Assembly (NCBI GenBank): GCA_029962745.1
Contig: CM057159.1
Span: 29,523,640 to 29,587,639 of the forward strand
Length of the DNA stretch: 64,000 bases
Direction of reading: 5' to 3'
Source: Echinometra lucunter
Lineage: Eukaryota; Echinodermata; Echinoidea; Camarodonta; Echinometridae
Shown: one piece after another, positions 1-36,990 of the stretch
Position numbering within the stretch: the stretch's first letter is position 1
Layout of the letters: every line of letters starts with the position of its first letter
The notes under the pieces: model-generated
Seen by the model: the letters and a program-made list of their open reading frames with translations, nothing else
Database searches by the model: none
Told to the model about the DNA's origin: nothing
Translations under genes and position numbers: made by a program

Positions 1-36
1 AGAATTTAGTAGGATGATTGATAAATCCTTAGGCTG

Positions 37-204
37 CTTATCAAAAGTCTCATCCCACGTCTTTGATCGTCTTCTCTGCGACCGTTCTTTTACATCGGCT
101 TTCCTGATCTCCCGTTTTGTCTATGGAGAAATGGGAGGATTGGAGGGGAAAAGACGCTGAGCGGGAAGACGCTAAAGGCTGCGTTCCAAATGACATTTGA
201 TAAG
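37..204. mobile_element. TIR element family A, copy 1
   Basis: Short non-coding element bounded by CTTATCAAAAGTC and GACATTTGATAAG, which are imperfect inverted repeats. The interior holds GACGCTGAGCGGGAA. Two further copies lie at 3108-3284 and, inverted, at 24776-24959. Confidence 0.7.
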
Positions 205-931
205 ATGCCTAATGACACCTGCAACCTCCAAATACTTAATTTGTGTTGACAGAGAACCCTTTCTTACCAAGGCCTGTCGGGTGATCCCAGAGGACTGTAA
301 GCTGTTACTGTCATGTTATTCTCCTTGCAGAATGCCACAAGCTTCTCTTGCGTGAGTAGAGGATGCAGTTCAACCTACAGATGAATACAAAGCATATAAA
401 CATGCACATGAATCACCACTGAATGATCAGTTGACAGCACTACTCCTTAGAGAATTATTCCCATTAAAACTTCCATCTTGTGCTAGAAGAGTAGGTGTTG
501 TGTGTGGGGAAACTGTCAATAAGGTAATTGTCTGGAGAGTATTTGTCTGAGAGGTATTTGTCCTATGGGAGGTAATTTTCTAGAGGGTACCTGTAATGAT
601 AAGATAAGAGATACATGTAAATGTACTCAGATTATGAAAGGAATACAATAAGTGAGCTAAATCTACAATCATTGCTGAATGTGGTGATGGCTTGAGTGAA
701 AAGCATTCAAACTTCAGTGAATAATTCGGCTTCAAACTGGTAACAGTTTTGACTGCAGACATGGCTACTATTCTGCTAATTCAGTAACAACCAATGCTTG
801 GTCCAACATCATGTTTAACCAAATTAAATCCTAGATAAGGGTATATATTCCTTTGTGAAACTTGACTTTAAACCCAGTGAAAAGCTCTAAATATGAGCAG
901 AACATGGGCCAATGAGTCTATGGTCACATAC

Positions 932-3900
932 CTGAAGGTTGGCAGGATGGATGGTTGCTTTCTCCAGCACACGTTTCATCATCTTCATAGAGAAGTTGGA
1001 CAGTCCAATAGCTTTGCATTTGCCATTGTTGACCAGCTTCTCCATTGCCTGCAAGAACAAGCAAGACAGATAGTACAAAGTATTCTGACACATTGACTTT
1101 GCTCTTAACCCAATGACTATGAGAACCAAAGTGTCCTTAGATACTAAGCTTATGAGAGTGAGCTAATTTGGCACTCACCAGGTTAAAATGTTAAAGATCT
1201 TGGCAATATTTGTACATGCAAGCTCTGATAACTGCTACAGGAGTGATAGATAAGGTAACAACTTAAAAGGTGCATAAATGTAGTGGTCTGATCCTTCATG
1301 TAAACATGGACCAAAAAGAAAGTATCTAGAGAATTTCTTTAAAATATTCATGACCTTTGATCTGGATAAGTTTTTACTAGATGGTTTCACCAGGTTGATA
1401 GAATCATCATTTTTTTCATACTACTTTCATCTTATCTATAACTCAGTTTCTTCTTTTTAAAGTGGCTTTTAGTGAAATGAAGACAGTGAAATAACCCTCC
1501 ACAGAGCACAGGGAGAGGCATAGTTTGACCCATGATGCAAACTACATGTATGCAAAAAAAAAAAATCATCTTGTTGGAAGTGATTACCTTTACCTAACAC
1601 ACATCTTTCTTCAACTCCTCTCAAATATTCAGACCTTTCTATTCAGTGAGTTTAAAAAAAATGATAGTTATGCTTGAACTCTTACTACAATTGCAAAATA
1701 AATAACTTTTTTTGTGGTTATGATCAAATAAAAACAATTTTCTCCTTCCAATAACATCCTGTATAAAAAATAAGTCTCAATACCCTAGCCCATGTTTCTC
1801 ACCAGATAGGTATCCACATAGTCAACGTCTTCTGCAATGAACTGACCATTCTCATCTTTGGGAAAGTCATTTGTGCCCCTCTGAAATACAAAAGTGAACA
1901 TACAGTGTATGATCAGTGCTACAGATTGTAATAAACCCAAGAAGAATAATCTGCACTTACTTTTCCACATTATACAGTCATGGTGTGAAAATAACCTCAA
2001 GTATCATAGGAGAAGATATTAAACAGAAAAAGCGACAATGCTTCTGAAACTGCTGAAAGTTCATACATTTGTCTACCACTGCTATTGTTTTCATTGATAT
2101 TGATGATGACCCAGAGCATTAATATGGCACTGTATGATCTTCAGCAGTAAAGACACAGTTGGTATCTTCCCGTTATTGTTATTCCTTGTTCCCCTGTTTG
2201 ACATTTACACCTTACACAGTAATAACAAGGATTAACATTACATGATGACAATTGATACATTCTAGCCACTTACTCATCCAACACTATCATACTAAATGAG
2301 CAAGCCCATAGGTATCTACCACAAGTTACAAAATATTGTGAAGTTCTGTGCATACACTGACAAATGTGTTATTAAATTCATAAAACTTTAAGTAATAGAA
2401 GGGCTAATAACTATGAAATACAATGATCAGATATAATATGCTAAAACCTTTGACAGTATAAGGGGCAAAATAGCTTAGACTTGCCCTAATCCAGACCCAT
2501 TTTCACCCACCTTGTAAGCCATAGGCCAATGAATGAGGTATAGGTCGACATAACTCAGTTGGAGATTCTTTAGGGTTGTCTCACAAGCATCGGCTACATC
2601 ATCCGGGTGATGCTTGGTGTTCCACAGCTGCAGAATCAATGTACATGAAAGCAAATAATACAGAGAGTTCAAGTAAGTTAGAATTATATCTCATCTGTTG
2701 AGCTGATAGAAAGTTTGAACCTCTATCATGCACTTCTAAACTGAAAATAATTAGCCCTTCTTTTTCCAGTTCAATGAAAAAAATAATGATAAATAAGTTG
2801 AACTTTTGATTGAAAAATTGGCTGTCACATAACCTCTGAAATATCAACTTCATTGCGACCAGACGAAAAGCATGAAGATTCATTAAAAAATTGAACACAA
2901 CAAATAAAACATCGCTATTTCATTTTGGTATAAAAATCTTGTAGAAGACTCAGCATAAATGTATGTATGCTAATCATAATGGAAGTATAATTTACAATGT
3001 GCAATGTACAATTGGACTACCATTCTCCCATCACACCCCCCCCCCCAGCCCACAGGAAGTGGGTGGTTCTAGTATTAAGCCTAGAGAAAAAGGGTAAGGC
3101 AAGGCACCTAATCAAAAGTCACATCCATCGGTTTTTATCACTTTTCCCGTGCCCGGGAATTCACATCGTCTTTCCCAATCCCCTGTTGTTTGTCTGTGGA
3201 GGAACGGGAGGATAGTGGACCAAAAGACGCTGAGCGGGAAGGACGCTAAAGGCCACGGTCAAATTGGGCTCCGACTTATGATAGGAAGCCTACATGTAAG
3301 TCACTTGGCACCAGCTCAACATACAAATACGTAGATACCATATTGGGTCAAATCTATAGAATATGGATTAAGATAAGAACAAAATCTTTACCTTGCTAGT
3401 GATGAAGATATCTTCCCTCTTGACAACGTTGGCATCAAACTTGTCTTTGAGTGCTTCACCTACCTCTGCTTCATTGCCATAGACATGAGCACAATCAATG
3501 TGTCGATATCCACAATCAATGGCAGCCTTCACAGCCTCTTTGACTTCACCTGGTTTGGACTGAAAAAAAAAGGTGGAACATATTATGAGGGTTTTTCATT
3601 TCTTATTCATTTCTTCTTGCAATATCAAATTTACTTTTGCGAGGGTGAAATATAAGATTAATGAATATTTCTATTTATTTGGAATGAGATATAATACAGC
3701 ATTTGATAGATTTGTTACATTGTTTCTTTCATCCATACAGAGAAGGAGCACTGTGGTGGTTTATTAGTGAAGGTCCTGGGTTTGATCCCCTCTGGGTGCT
3801 TACATTCTTGGGCAAGGAATTCTTTACCTACGAATTGTCCCATTTGATCTACATGTAAATGGGGACCAAGCAGTAGCTGGGGTAATAATAATTCGCAGGG

Positions 3901-5628
3901 CCCTCGGTAAGAACAGCACTAAAGCTGATAAGGCTTCACTGGGTAAACAAAACTATTATTATTATTATTATTATTATTATTACATGTACATTTCATTCTT
4001 TCTGTTTCTTCAACATGCATTCACTATATTCTTTCTTGAAAGAATGTGTAAGAAAACTGAGGAAATTGACCACAACATAGAGAATAAACCAGGAAGCAAT
4101 TTTCATTGTAAATGTACCTACATGTACAATTCAGGGTAATACACACTGATTGGAATCTCATGATGTTAATAATCACCCACAATGCTGAGTAGGCTCAAGG
4201 GCAGATTGTAGATGCCCTATTTGTGCTACACACTAATCAGTACACAATGTACAGCTTTATTTCTTTTTAATCTCAACTAAATAAGCCATTTAAAGCCACA
4301 ATTCAAACAGGTTATGTAATAATCTCCAACAAAGAATGGCTCTGGCTTTTTCGAACAATGTTCCTACATATGCTTACATGTAGGCTTTTACCCATGTTTA
4401 TGTGTGTACTGTCTAAACTATAAAAGGAAAATATAAGGTGCTTAATATATTAAATATTTAATAATAATGAAACTATCAAATCAAAATCATCATGAAAATG
4501 GATTTGAAAAGTACGTGTACAGTTCCCTTCATTTTACCTCCTCAAGAATGTCCAACATATTCACAAAGACCGAGATGGCTTACATGTCCATATTCTATTT
4601 GAATTGCAACATCTAAAATTATTTTCATGTGATTCTTAATTCAATACATGTCATTTTCCTTGTAAATTTTCAAATCTTTTTTAATTTGTAAAAGTAATTT
4701 GGTTTTTGAAAGCAGAAACATGAGACAAGCAGAAAATGAAAGTTGGAGGAAAATCTGAAAAAAATAGGGCAAAGTAGTTATGATTTCTTTTTAATGGTGC
4801 AACTGCTCCCATGCATCCATTCCATTTCTTTGGTACAAAGTTTTTCAAAAATATTTGGGGTTTCTTTAGGAAGAATTATTTTATGATTCTGTGCCCCGGA
4901 TTGGACGCATGCATTTACACTCCTCACCAATGTATAAGATATACTGTGTATAAAATCTGCAAGCCAATATACGTAGCTTGAACACCTCATAAGTCATAAC
5001 CTTTAATACCTTCAGACTTATGTTGATAAGCATAACATCAACATTGCTCTCAATCCAAAACATGGAACAAACAAAATGCAATCCAATTTAAAAAGTTTAA
5101 GTGTGACAACATGAGCAGATATAGCAGTTAAAGATGCTTTTGGAGGAGTAGCGTGTCTCGCTAGGCCAGGTGTCAAGACTGTCCGGAGAAAAGATATGGA
5201 ACTTTCATTCATTTCATTTCATTTCATTTTATTTGACCAATTTAAAAACAAACAAATCTATACATATAAATGCATAAATATAACAAAATAAATAATTGAG
5301 TATAATCAATCATAACACAAAATGGTCAGGATTACCCCCCCAAAAAGCAAGAGCTTGTCAAGTGGGGGGTTCCTAAAAGTAACAGACAAAAAACCCCAAA
5401 TAGTCGAATTAATTACATAACATAAATCAAAAGAATATGACAGACACACAAAATACACACATCATCACATGCACACACATACAACAAACACACAGACACA
5501 CACCAGAATACATCTCAATATGTAAAATGTGTATTCATAAAATGGAATAAGAGGGAAAGGCAGAGAGAAGAATAAACAGAAGATAACAGAAAATAGGAGG
5601 AAGAAAGGAATGTACAGAGGATGAAAGT

Positions 5629-5662
<34 letters not shown>

Positions 5663-7899
5663 ACGAGGGGGGAAGAACAAGGATTGTTAATTAAGAGATG
5701 TTAAAATATTTTTACGGGATAACGCTTTAAACCGAGATAATGTACTACTGCTTTTGATGTTATTGTCGAGTGCATTCCACAGCCTGATTGCATTGGGTAG
5801 AAAAAAATGTTTAAGAGTAGCAGTGTGTAACATGGGTGTGTGGATTGAATGACTATGACGAGCGTTATATGAATGAATATTGCAGTTCAGAGTAAACATG
5901 TCAAGAATTGGAGGAAATAAACCAGCATAATATTTAAACATAAAAATCAGGGTTCCAAAGGATACCAAATGGTTCAATGGCATAGTTTTTAACTTCAAGA
6001 ATAATGGGTTACTGGGAGCACTAAAGTTGGATCTGGTTATCAATCTAATTGCTCTTTTTTGGAGTATTACAAGTTTATGAAGATGACTAGGAAATGTATG
6101 ACCCCATGAAGTATTGCAATAAATCAAATGAGGTAGTATGATGCTATTATAAATAGTGGTAAGAATGTTACATGGTAAAAAATATCTCAATCTTGACAAT
6201 ACCCCAATGCTCCTGGAGATCCTAGTGCAAATTGCATTGATTTGAGGTTTCCAGGATAGGAATTCATTTAAAATTCTACCAAGGAAATTAACATTTTCAG
6301 TTCGTTTAATAATATTACGACGAATCTTTAATGAACTTAAGTTACATGGGACACTTATGTTTCTTGATCGAAATATGATATAGTTTGTTTTGTCAAAGTT
6401 GACAACTTTGAATGCAAGTGGCATGGGTTCAAACCGAAATTGGTAACACCCTCTACACTATCGGCTCCATCTACCTTCGACCAGACAACTCTGCTCATTT
6501 CATTAAGCTCGAGAGATGATGATGACTATGACTTCAATGATGCAAACATTGCTGAAAGACTGAAGAAAGTTCATATCACCAGAACAAGCGCACTTTGATG
6601 TGAGCGATGCAAGATGAAAAATCAATAATCTTGTTGTGCACCAGCAGATGTTTTCATGAAATTTCCAGTAAAAATCAGCAGAAATTTCATGAAAACATCT
6701 GCAGGTGCACTACAAGAAAATCGATTCTTTATCTTGCATTGATCACAATAAATCTGGCGAATCTCTTTCAACATGTACGAGATACCAAAACATACCAGGC
6801 TCCGTGGAGAGTAGCATTAGCATTTTTTTTTTTTACTCTCCAGGAGGATTTCCAGGCTACTCCCTTCCACTCATCCTGCGTACTCACAAAATGAGATTAA
6901 CCTTGTCCTAAGTTACCCATATGTTGTGTATGGTGAAATTAAGTGATCGAGGCTTCTTTTAGCTATAATTTTCATGTTACGTATTAGATAGGTGGACGAC
7001 ACTCATACTCATAGGCCAAACGTGTGTGGGACTGTAGCGAACATTCACCGTTGCAGCAGTCAAAAACAGACAACAAAATTGCCCGAAGCAAGATTTAATA
7101 TTTATTCTTAAATTTGCTTGATTATCTGATTCAGGGACTCTTCAACTCTTAATAAATCACAAATGTCGGGATTTAGAGTTGAAAATGGAATTTTACATAA
7201 TTGTTTTCCTTTCATATGTGATTTCCTACCAAGCCCAAACACCTGGGCTTAACTGCAGAATACCCGACACAAACGTAGGGCCACCTGGGAATACACACAA
7301 AAGCTTTTACTTTTAGTATTGAAGCTTTTCCCCTGCATTGACTACTATGCACTCATCCTGTGTACTGCGTCAATGAATTGACCTCGTCCTGCAAAAGCGA
7401 CAAGTCTGTACCGAAACTGCATAGCATGCTTTTGCGTGTTGTACTCAACGGCACGCAGTTGACCTACGAGTCCGATAAGCGTCAGTTTTTTTCTTAAAAT
7501 TCACCATTTTCAGTTCATTCATAAGATTGAAGGCTTGAAGCAGAAAGGGGAAAATTGAGAGCCTCAGGAACAAGAGGAACATTGCTGGTAAGTAAAATCA
7601 AAACTTTTCTAGCTCTATTAGTATTATAGAAGATCTAAGTCAATTATTTCGCGTTCGCGTCAGCAATTAATTTCGCTATTCAAAACGCCGTTTTGACCTA
7701 GGCCTACGGGTGGATACAACCACACGCGTGTGGCACTGCCTTTACAAAATACAGAATAGCTGACGCCTTTCTTAAGGGGTGGTGCTTATAAAAAGTCCAG
7801 TTATTTCTTTGTGCTTATATTTACCTTCCACGTCCCAAGTCCAAGGATGGGCATCTTGTTACCGTTGAATAAAGTGACATATTTGTTTGCAGAAGCCAT
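932..7899 (-). CDS. Aldo-keto reductase, N-terminal five exons (3' end off the left edge)
   Basis: NAD(P)H-dependent carbonyl/aldehyde reductase of the AKR1 type, expected to be a cytosolic TIM barrel. Coding exons in gene order: 7899-7825, 3559-3392, 2627-2511, 1880-1803, 1048-932. All have GT-AG borders and all introns are phase 0. They join into 185 residues without a gap. The start ATG (7897-7899) gives MASANKYV and then the family motif MPILGLGTW. The catalytic tetrad is complete: Asp47 and Tyr52 ([11 protein letters not shown]), Lys81 (ITSK) and His114 (LIHWP). IGLSNFS follows in the fifth exon. Family members have about 315-330 residues, so roughly 130 C-terminal residues, including the cofactor-binding end, are missing. 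I found no further exon in 1-931, so the intron after LQ probably continues past the edge. AKR subfamily and substrate cannot be assigned. Intron 1 (3560-7824) hosts a retrotransposon fragment. Confidence 0.95.
3108..3284. mobile_element. TIR element family A, copy 2
   Basis: Diverged copy of the 37-204 element, in the same orientation, sharing the GACGCTGAGCGGGAA core and the CTAATCAAAAGTC start. It lies in the intron between the first two retained AKR exon blocks, about 110 bp from exon 2. Confidence 0.65.
3735..3982 (+). mobile_element. tRNA-derived SINE with (TTA)n tail
   Basis: A B-box-like GGTTTGATCCC lies near 3779-3789. The body is followed by GCACTAAAGCTGATAAGGC, and the 3' end is a run of TTA repeats (about 3953-3981). 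It sits in AKR intron 1. The 5' boundary is approximate. Confidence 0.6.
5205..6424 (-). mobile_element. 5'-truncated non-LTR retrotransposon with intact C-terminal RT ORF
   Basis: An uninterrupted 245-codon frame (6424-5687) carries the thumb and post-RT region of a CR1/L2/jockey-like reverse transcriptase: [57 protein letters not shown], and near the end [11 protein letters not shown]. The 3' UTR (5686-5205) contains a (GA)n tract and ends in short TGAAA-type repeats, as in L2/CR1 elements. The YADD-containing palm domain is absent because of 5' truncation. The intact frame suggests a fairly recent insertion. Nested in AKR intron 1. Confidence 0.8.
6600..6745. repeat. Long imperfect palindrome (foldback element)
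   Basis: Arms 6638-6664 and 6682-6708 match as inverted repeats over 27 bp with one mismatch around a 17-bp spacer. Weaker pairing extends each arm to about 65 bp. It has no coding capacity and is probably a foldback MITE remnant. Confidence 0.65.
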
Positions 7900-8048
7900 T
7901 GCAAAGTATTTTCTTAAAAAGATGCTATCTAAAAGGTGAAAAGATGAAATTTTTGGAGGTAGCTTCCGCTCGTTCCGTAGTTAACTTGTGAGGGTGTTAT
8001 GAGGTAATGAAGAGGCAAATCAGAAATGAAAAATGATATTACTAAACA

Positions 8049-8053
8049 TAGAG

Positions 8054-8124
<71 letters not shown>

Positions 8125-8129
8125 AAAAA

Positions 8130-8187
<58 letters not shown>

Positions 8188-8252
8188 GAAAGGAAGGAAG
8201 AAAGAAAGAAGGAGAGGAAAGAATGAAAGAAAGAAAGAAAGAAAGAAAGAAT
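8049..8252. repeat. (AAAG)n microsatellite, about 200 bp
   Basis: Nearly uninterrupted GAAA repeats with a few GGAA interruptions, just upstream of the AKR 5' end. The long frames on both strands are artefacts of the tetranucleotide repeat. Confidence 0.95.
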
Positions 8253-8299
8253 ACAAAGAAATTTGAGCATCACAACAGGTCTATGGAATTTCTCTGAAT

Positions 8300-11200
8300 T
8301 TTCTCATATTATTGTATGCTTCAAGAGCAAGCATATTTGAAATACAAGTACATCTTCAACAATTTCAAAACTGTCAAATCTAGAAAAAATTGTCTCATAG
8401 AAGGTGGGGGACCCTCTCCCACATAGCCCATTATGCAATGTCTCATACATCTCATTCATGCATCTTTTCTTGCTTTTCTTTAAATTACAAAAAACGTGTA
8501 CTGTAACATAACTGGACTTAGCAGTGTGCAACATCTTGGGGTTTTTTTTATCATGTCTTTCCAGTCTATACTGTTTTTCAGATAATACGGTATACTGCAT
8601 ATTCTCCTCTCACAACCATATGTACTAACACCACACAAACATAAAAGTCACATCAGAAAATACTGAATAATATTTTACTGCAAATTTTATTTGTGAAACA
8701 AGTATTCCGTGTACCAGTATTTTTTTTTGCAGACAATTGAAAATACCTGTGATCCATGTGTACTCTATTTCTTGATCCTGTCTAACCTTTAAGACCTTGT
8801 TCAAATATGCATCCACAAATCATGTGCATGGTTGGGGGTCCTAAAGCTATGCACCCTCCAAATAAACGCAGTGTGACACGTTCAATGTGCCAAACTTTCG
8901 ATGTGACCGAGCAACAAGAATATGATCAGGAGCCCTGTTCTGAAAATTGTTTCATCTTTTCGCTTATTTTAATAGGCATAGCCTTTGGGCATAGCAATCA
9001 GAAATAGGGCACACCATTGGCTCACACTGTGCACTTTTGACTCGTGTGCTGATCCATGGGTGCAATTTTGCACATTTCAAACCAATCATAATTCACCTTC
9101 AAAATTTATTATGACAATTGAAAGAGTGAAGATAAGATAAAAGATAAAACAAGTTTCAGAATACCGGCCCAGGTTTGCCAGAAAGAATCAGTACTAGTAA
9201 ATTTCCTTTTTTCCTTGCAAAATTATGATAAGTGAGAAATCAGGGTAAAAATCACACCAGTCAGCTTCAAATCAAGATTTGCACTCACTTATTACATGTG
9301 TGTAGCTTTAGGACTCCTTCACTTTGCTGAATAAAATTTGATACGGAACTGATATTGACCTGAAATGCCTTATTGACATTCGTCTGTCATAATTTTCACA
9401 ACACACTGACTATAGAATATGCAGAACCAAGAAATATTCAAGAAATTTGTACAAACCAATGATTTTTGTGACTTTTTAGATGTTGAAAACAAAGTGCGTA
9501 GCTTTAGGTCCCCCATCATACAAAATGCAAACTCACATGTCAGTGTGATATAAGATACAGAAATGTGATGCGCAGTATGCTTAAAATACCCCATGAATTT
9601 TTTTCAAAGCAGTTTATCACTCACTGATTTGTATGAAAAGAATCTGGATATCTCATTGTCTACTACGCACCCTACAACACTCGAAGCAGACGCACAGGTG
9701 AAAACGGCCATCTTACCACTCAAAACCTCAATGACTTTGTATGAAAATGAGACATATTCATTTTAATCATGATTATGGGTAAAATCTTGGTCAAAGCCTT
9801 CTATTTGATGATTTATGCAGTTAAGAGCTGAAAATTCAAGCATTTTACATTGAATTTAGCCTATTCGTTAAGGGTTGAATTGGAAACAAACAAATGGAGA
9901 CTGCGTTCGTGGAGTGGTACTTTGGAGTGGTAATGTAGCGGTCGGGCAGCTTCACAAATCTCAGCCAATCCAGATTCTTTTCATACAGCTCAGTGTTATC
10001 ACTGCACATCTAAATGAGTCCTAACCGTAGTATCCATCCGTGACACTAACACCAGACTAAAAAACGTATAAAACATAAACAATTAAATTACCAAAAAATG
10101 TCTAAAAAGCAGTTGCTCTGGAAGTGGCCATGTTTGGCCGGTTTGGCGATGTGACTAGGGTCTTAAATACCAAGAAACTGAATAGAAACATTGTGAAGGA
10201 AGCTGATGTCAACGGAGTACTCAATGTCTGTGTGGGAAATAGCTATACTGTAAGTTCATGTTGAAATCTCTTTCATTTGTATGGGTAGTTTTAAAAACAT
10301 TCTACCACTCCAGCAACTTGAACAAGAGCATAACAGAGCAATCATCTTGTTCATCAGATGCAGCAGAAATTATAATTCTTTCTTAGACTGATCACATAAA
10401 TCAACACTTTTTAATGAGGTTATTTAATACTGCATGATGCTGTTTTACCATTGGTTTTATTTCAAAATTTTGCAAAAAACCCCTTAAAAACATTAACCCC
10501 TTGACCACCGAATTCCCTAATTCTTATAGATTTAATACAATACTGGAGCCACCTGGTTGACATAATCAGTGGGTTTATTACATGTTTATTACAAGTTAGA
10601 TCAAATATGGTATATTCATCATTTTCCAGTAATTCAGACAATACATAACGGAGAGCATGAATTGAGAGTAAGCAGAATAAAATAACAGATATCATAGAGA
10701 TCGAAAGTTTTTTTTTTAATATTAAAATGCATTTTCTTAAGACCTTACATAACCATTTTCAAAATAGGCATAGATACTAATTTTCAAATTTACTTCTTTT
10801 TCTCATGTTGAAACACAATATTTGTACTGAATAAAATACTCAAGTACTACCACACAAATCACTTTTTTTTTTCTTTTCAGAAAGCAAATAGTTCCTGTCT
10901 ATCAGAACAAAAGAACAAACTATTGCTAACTTACAAGAAAGCTTAAGATATCTTTACCATAACTACCAGTAATTAATCAAATGCTTCAGTAATACTTTAA
11001 AACTAATCTCAATCTTACTAGCTTTTCAGAGTTTCAATTTACTAGCTACAAAACAAAAGAAAGATAAGGCTGAGCTCCACAGGAAATTGTGATGTAAATA
11101 GCTCAAAATTCATTCAAAATCCTTTTTTTTCTATAGAAACCAAGAGTAATTATTACCTCCCTGCCCCTCCTCCCCAACTGGTTGAAAAATGTAAATACCT

Positions 11201-12222
11201 TCCTGTTTTTTCTTTGAATGAATTTAAACAGCATATTAATTATCAAAATTTGCTAAAATAGGATATACACTTTTGTTTGGTTTATTAAAACGATATCTTT
11301 AAAAAAAAGACATATACGCTTTTTGCCTTACTTTTTTGAATTATCTTGCAAGGAAATAACACAAAGTTTGACAATCTTCCTGTATAGTTTATCCAACATG
11401 ATAATGACTGTGTTGAATAAAGCTATGAAAATCATATGATATTTGATTATCTGGTGCTTAAGTTATCAGGTTCTTATATTTGTGCTGGCAGCAAATAGGC
11501 ATAAATCTGTATTTTCATGCCACAATATCTAAGAACTGATATCTTAATGATCACTTAATTCTAAAATTATATCTCAGGTGGATGAGGTATTAATTATATA
11601 CATTTCAACACAAATTTTGTCAAATACATGTATGTACACGTATGTAAATGAATAAATAAAAGAGAATTATGTTTGGAGAGAATGCTTTCTGTAGTTGGGA
11701 GTTAACCACATGAGCATTATTCCAGCAATAATGTACTAGGCATGATTGTGTCATTCATGTACTAACACAGTAACTATGTAGATGGTAAAGGTTATACCAT
11801 TCAATGAAATTAAAACAATCATACACTCATAAAGAGTCATATTGCAGGATCATATGTTACAATAAGCTTGATTTAAAATAAAACATATTTAAGGTTAACT
11901 ATAATACAACACTTACTGGTGATCGATTCCTTTAAAGTCTTCATATCAAATGTACTTAATAGCTTTGGTAAGCATGACACCAAACCATATTGAAGCTAAT
12001 TTACAAAGACAGTATGCCCCAAAGGCTCATAAAAATGACTAAAAATGTGTCACTTTAAAAGAGATAAATATCAACATAAATGAAGGTAGGGGAGCACTTA
12101 ACCTAAAGCACAATTTAGAGATCTTTCCAATCACCAACAATCATTTCTTACCTTTAATCCTGATATATAAGCTGAGAGATTTATCTCTACTTATGAATAT
12201 AGAAATCTATAAATGTATCTCT
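8300..12222. other. Intergenic / wdr1 3' flank, no gene recognised
   Basis: AT-rich sequence with no convincing exon. On the minus strand it contains several AATAAA-type signals (for example TTTATT on the plus strand at 11281), so the wdr1 3' UTR probably occupies part of 10.5-12.2 kb. A diffuse repeat motif TAGCTTTAGG recurs near 9303 and 9500. Confidence 0.5.
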
Positions 12223-36724
<24,502 letters not shown>

Positions 36725-36990
36725 TTTCGGTTCGAGTGTCTACTTTTCCCTCGTACTCCCCTTCCGTCACTTGCAAGTAAATTGGTGGGACTTCACAAAA
36801 TTATGCGCTGATATATAGCTAGCTCACGTACGCTTGGCCGCCCGAGCTCGATCGGAGAGATCATACATAGACACGCCCCACCGTAATAACAATACTGGCG
36901 AGCACATTTAGAACTCAGCGATTGGTCAAATACCATGATTGGTCCTTATTTGGACAAATAAAGCCGGTATCATTTGCCATATAAGGGATT
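36725..36990 (-). promoter_or_regulatory. wdr1: wdr1 upstream region: two CArG boxes, CCAAT boxes, TATA-like motif
   Basis: Two perfect CC(A/T)6GG serum response elements lie upstream of the start codon: CCTTATTTGG at 36944-36953 and CCATATAAGG at 36977-36986, about 220-262 bp before the ATG. Inverted CCAAT boxes are at 36921-36925, 36938-36942 and 36781-36785. A TATATA-like stretch at 36811-36816 is about 90 bp upstream of the ATG, compatible with a short 5' UTR. SRF/MRTF controls many actin-cytoskeleton genes in animals, so regulation of this actin-disassembly gene through these sites is a reasonable inference. Binding is not shown by sequence alone. Confidence 0.6.

Noticed and set aside
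1..931. Search for the C-terminal exons of the aldo-keto reductase
   Set aside because: No frame with the expected NQVE.HP or YSPL motifs and splice sites was found; they are likely outside the window.
6425..6600. Short plus-strand frame reading [20 protein letters not shown] beside the retrotransposon
   Set aside because: Looks coding-like but ends in two stops after 31 codons with no splice sites or recognised family; perhaps a pseudogene shard.
8020..8273. Long open frames on both strands (Lys/Glu-rich and Phe/Leu/Ser-rich)
   Set aside because: They are translations of the (AAAG)n microsatellite and contain nothing else.
10190..10262. Plus-strand peptide KKLNRNIVKEADVNGVLNV resembling the end of TnpB/Fanzor-type transposases
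   Set aside because: Very short, no upstream conserved domain, no zinc-finger pattern or ends; the likeness is within chance.
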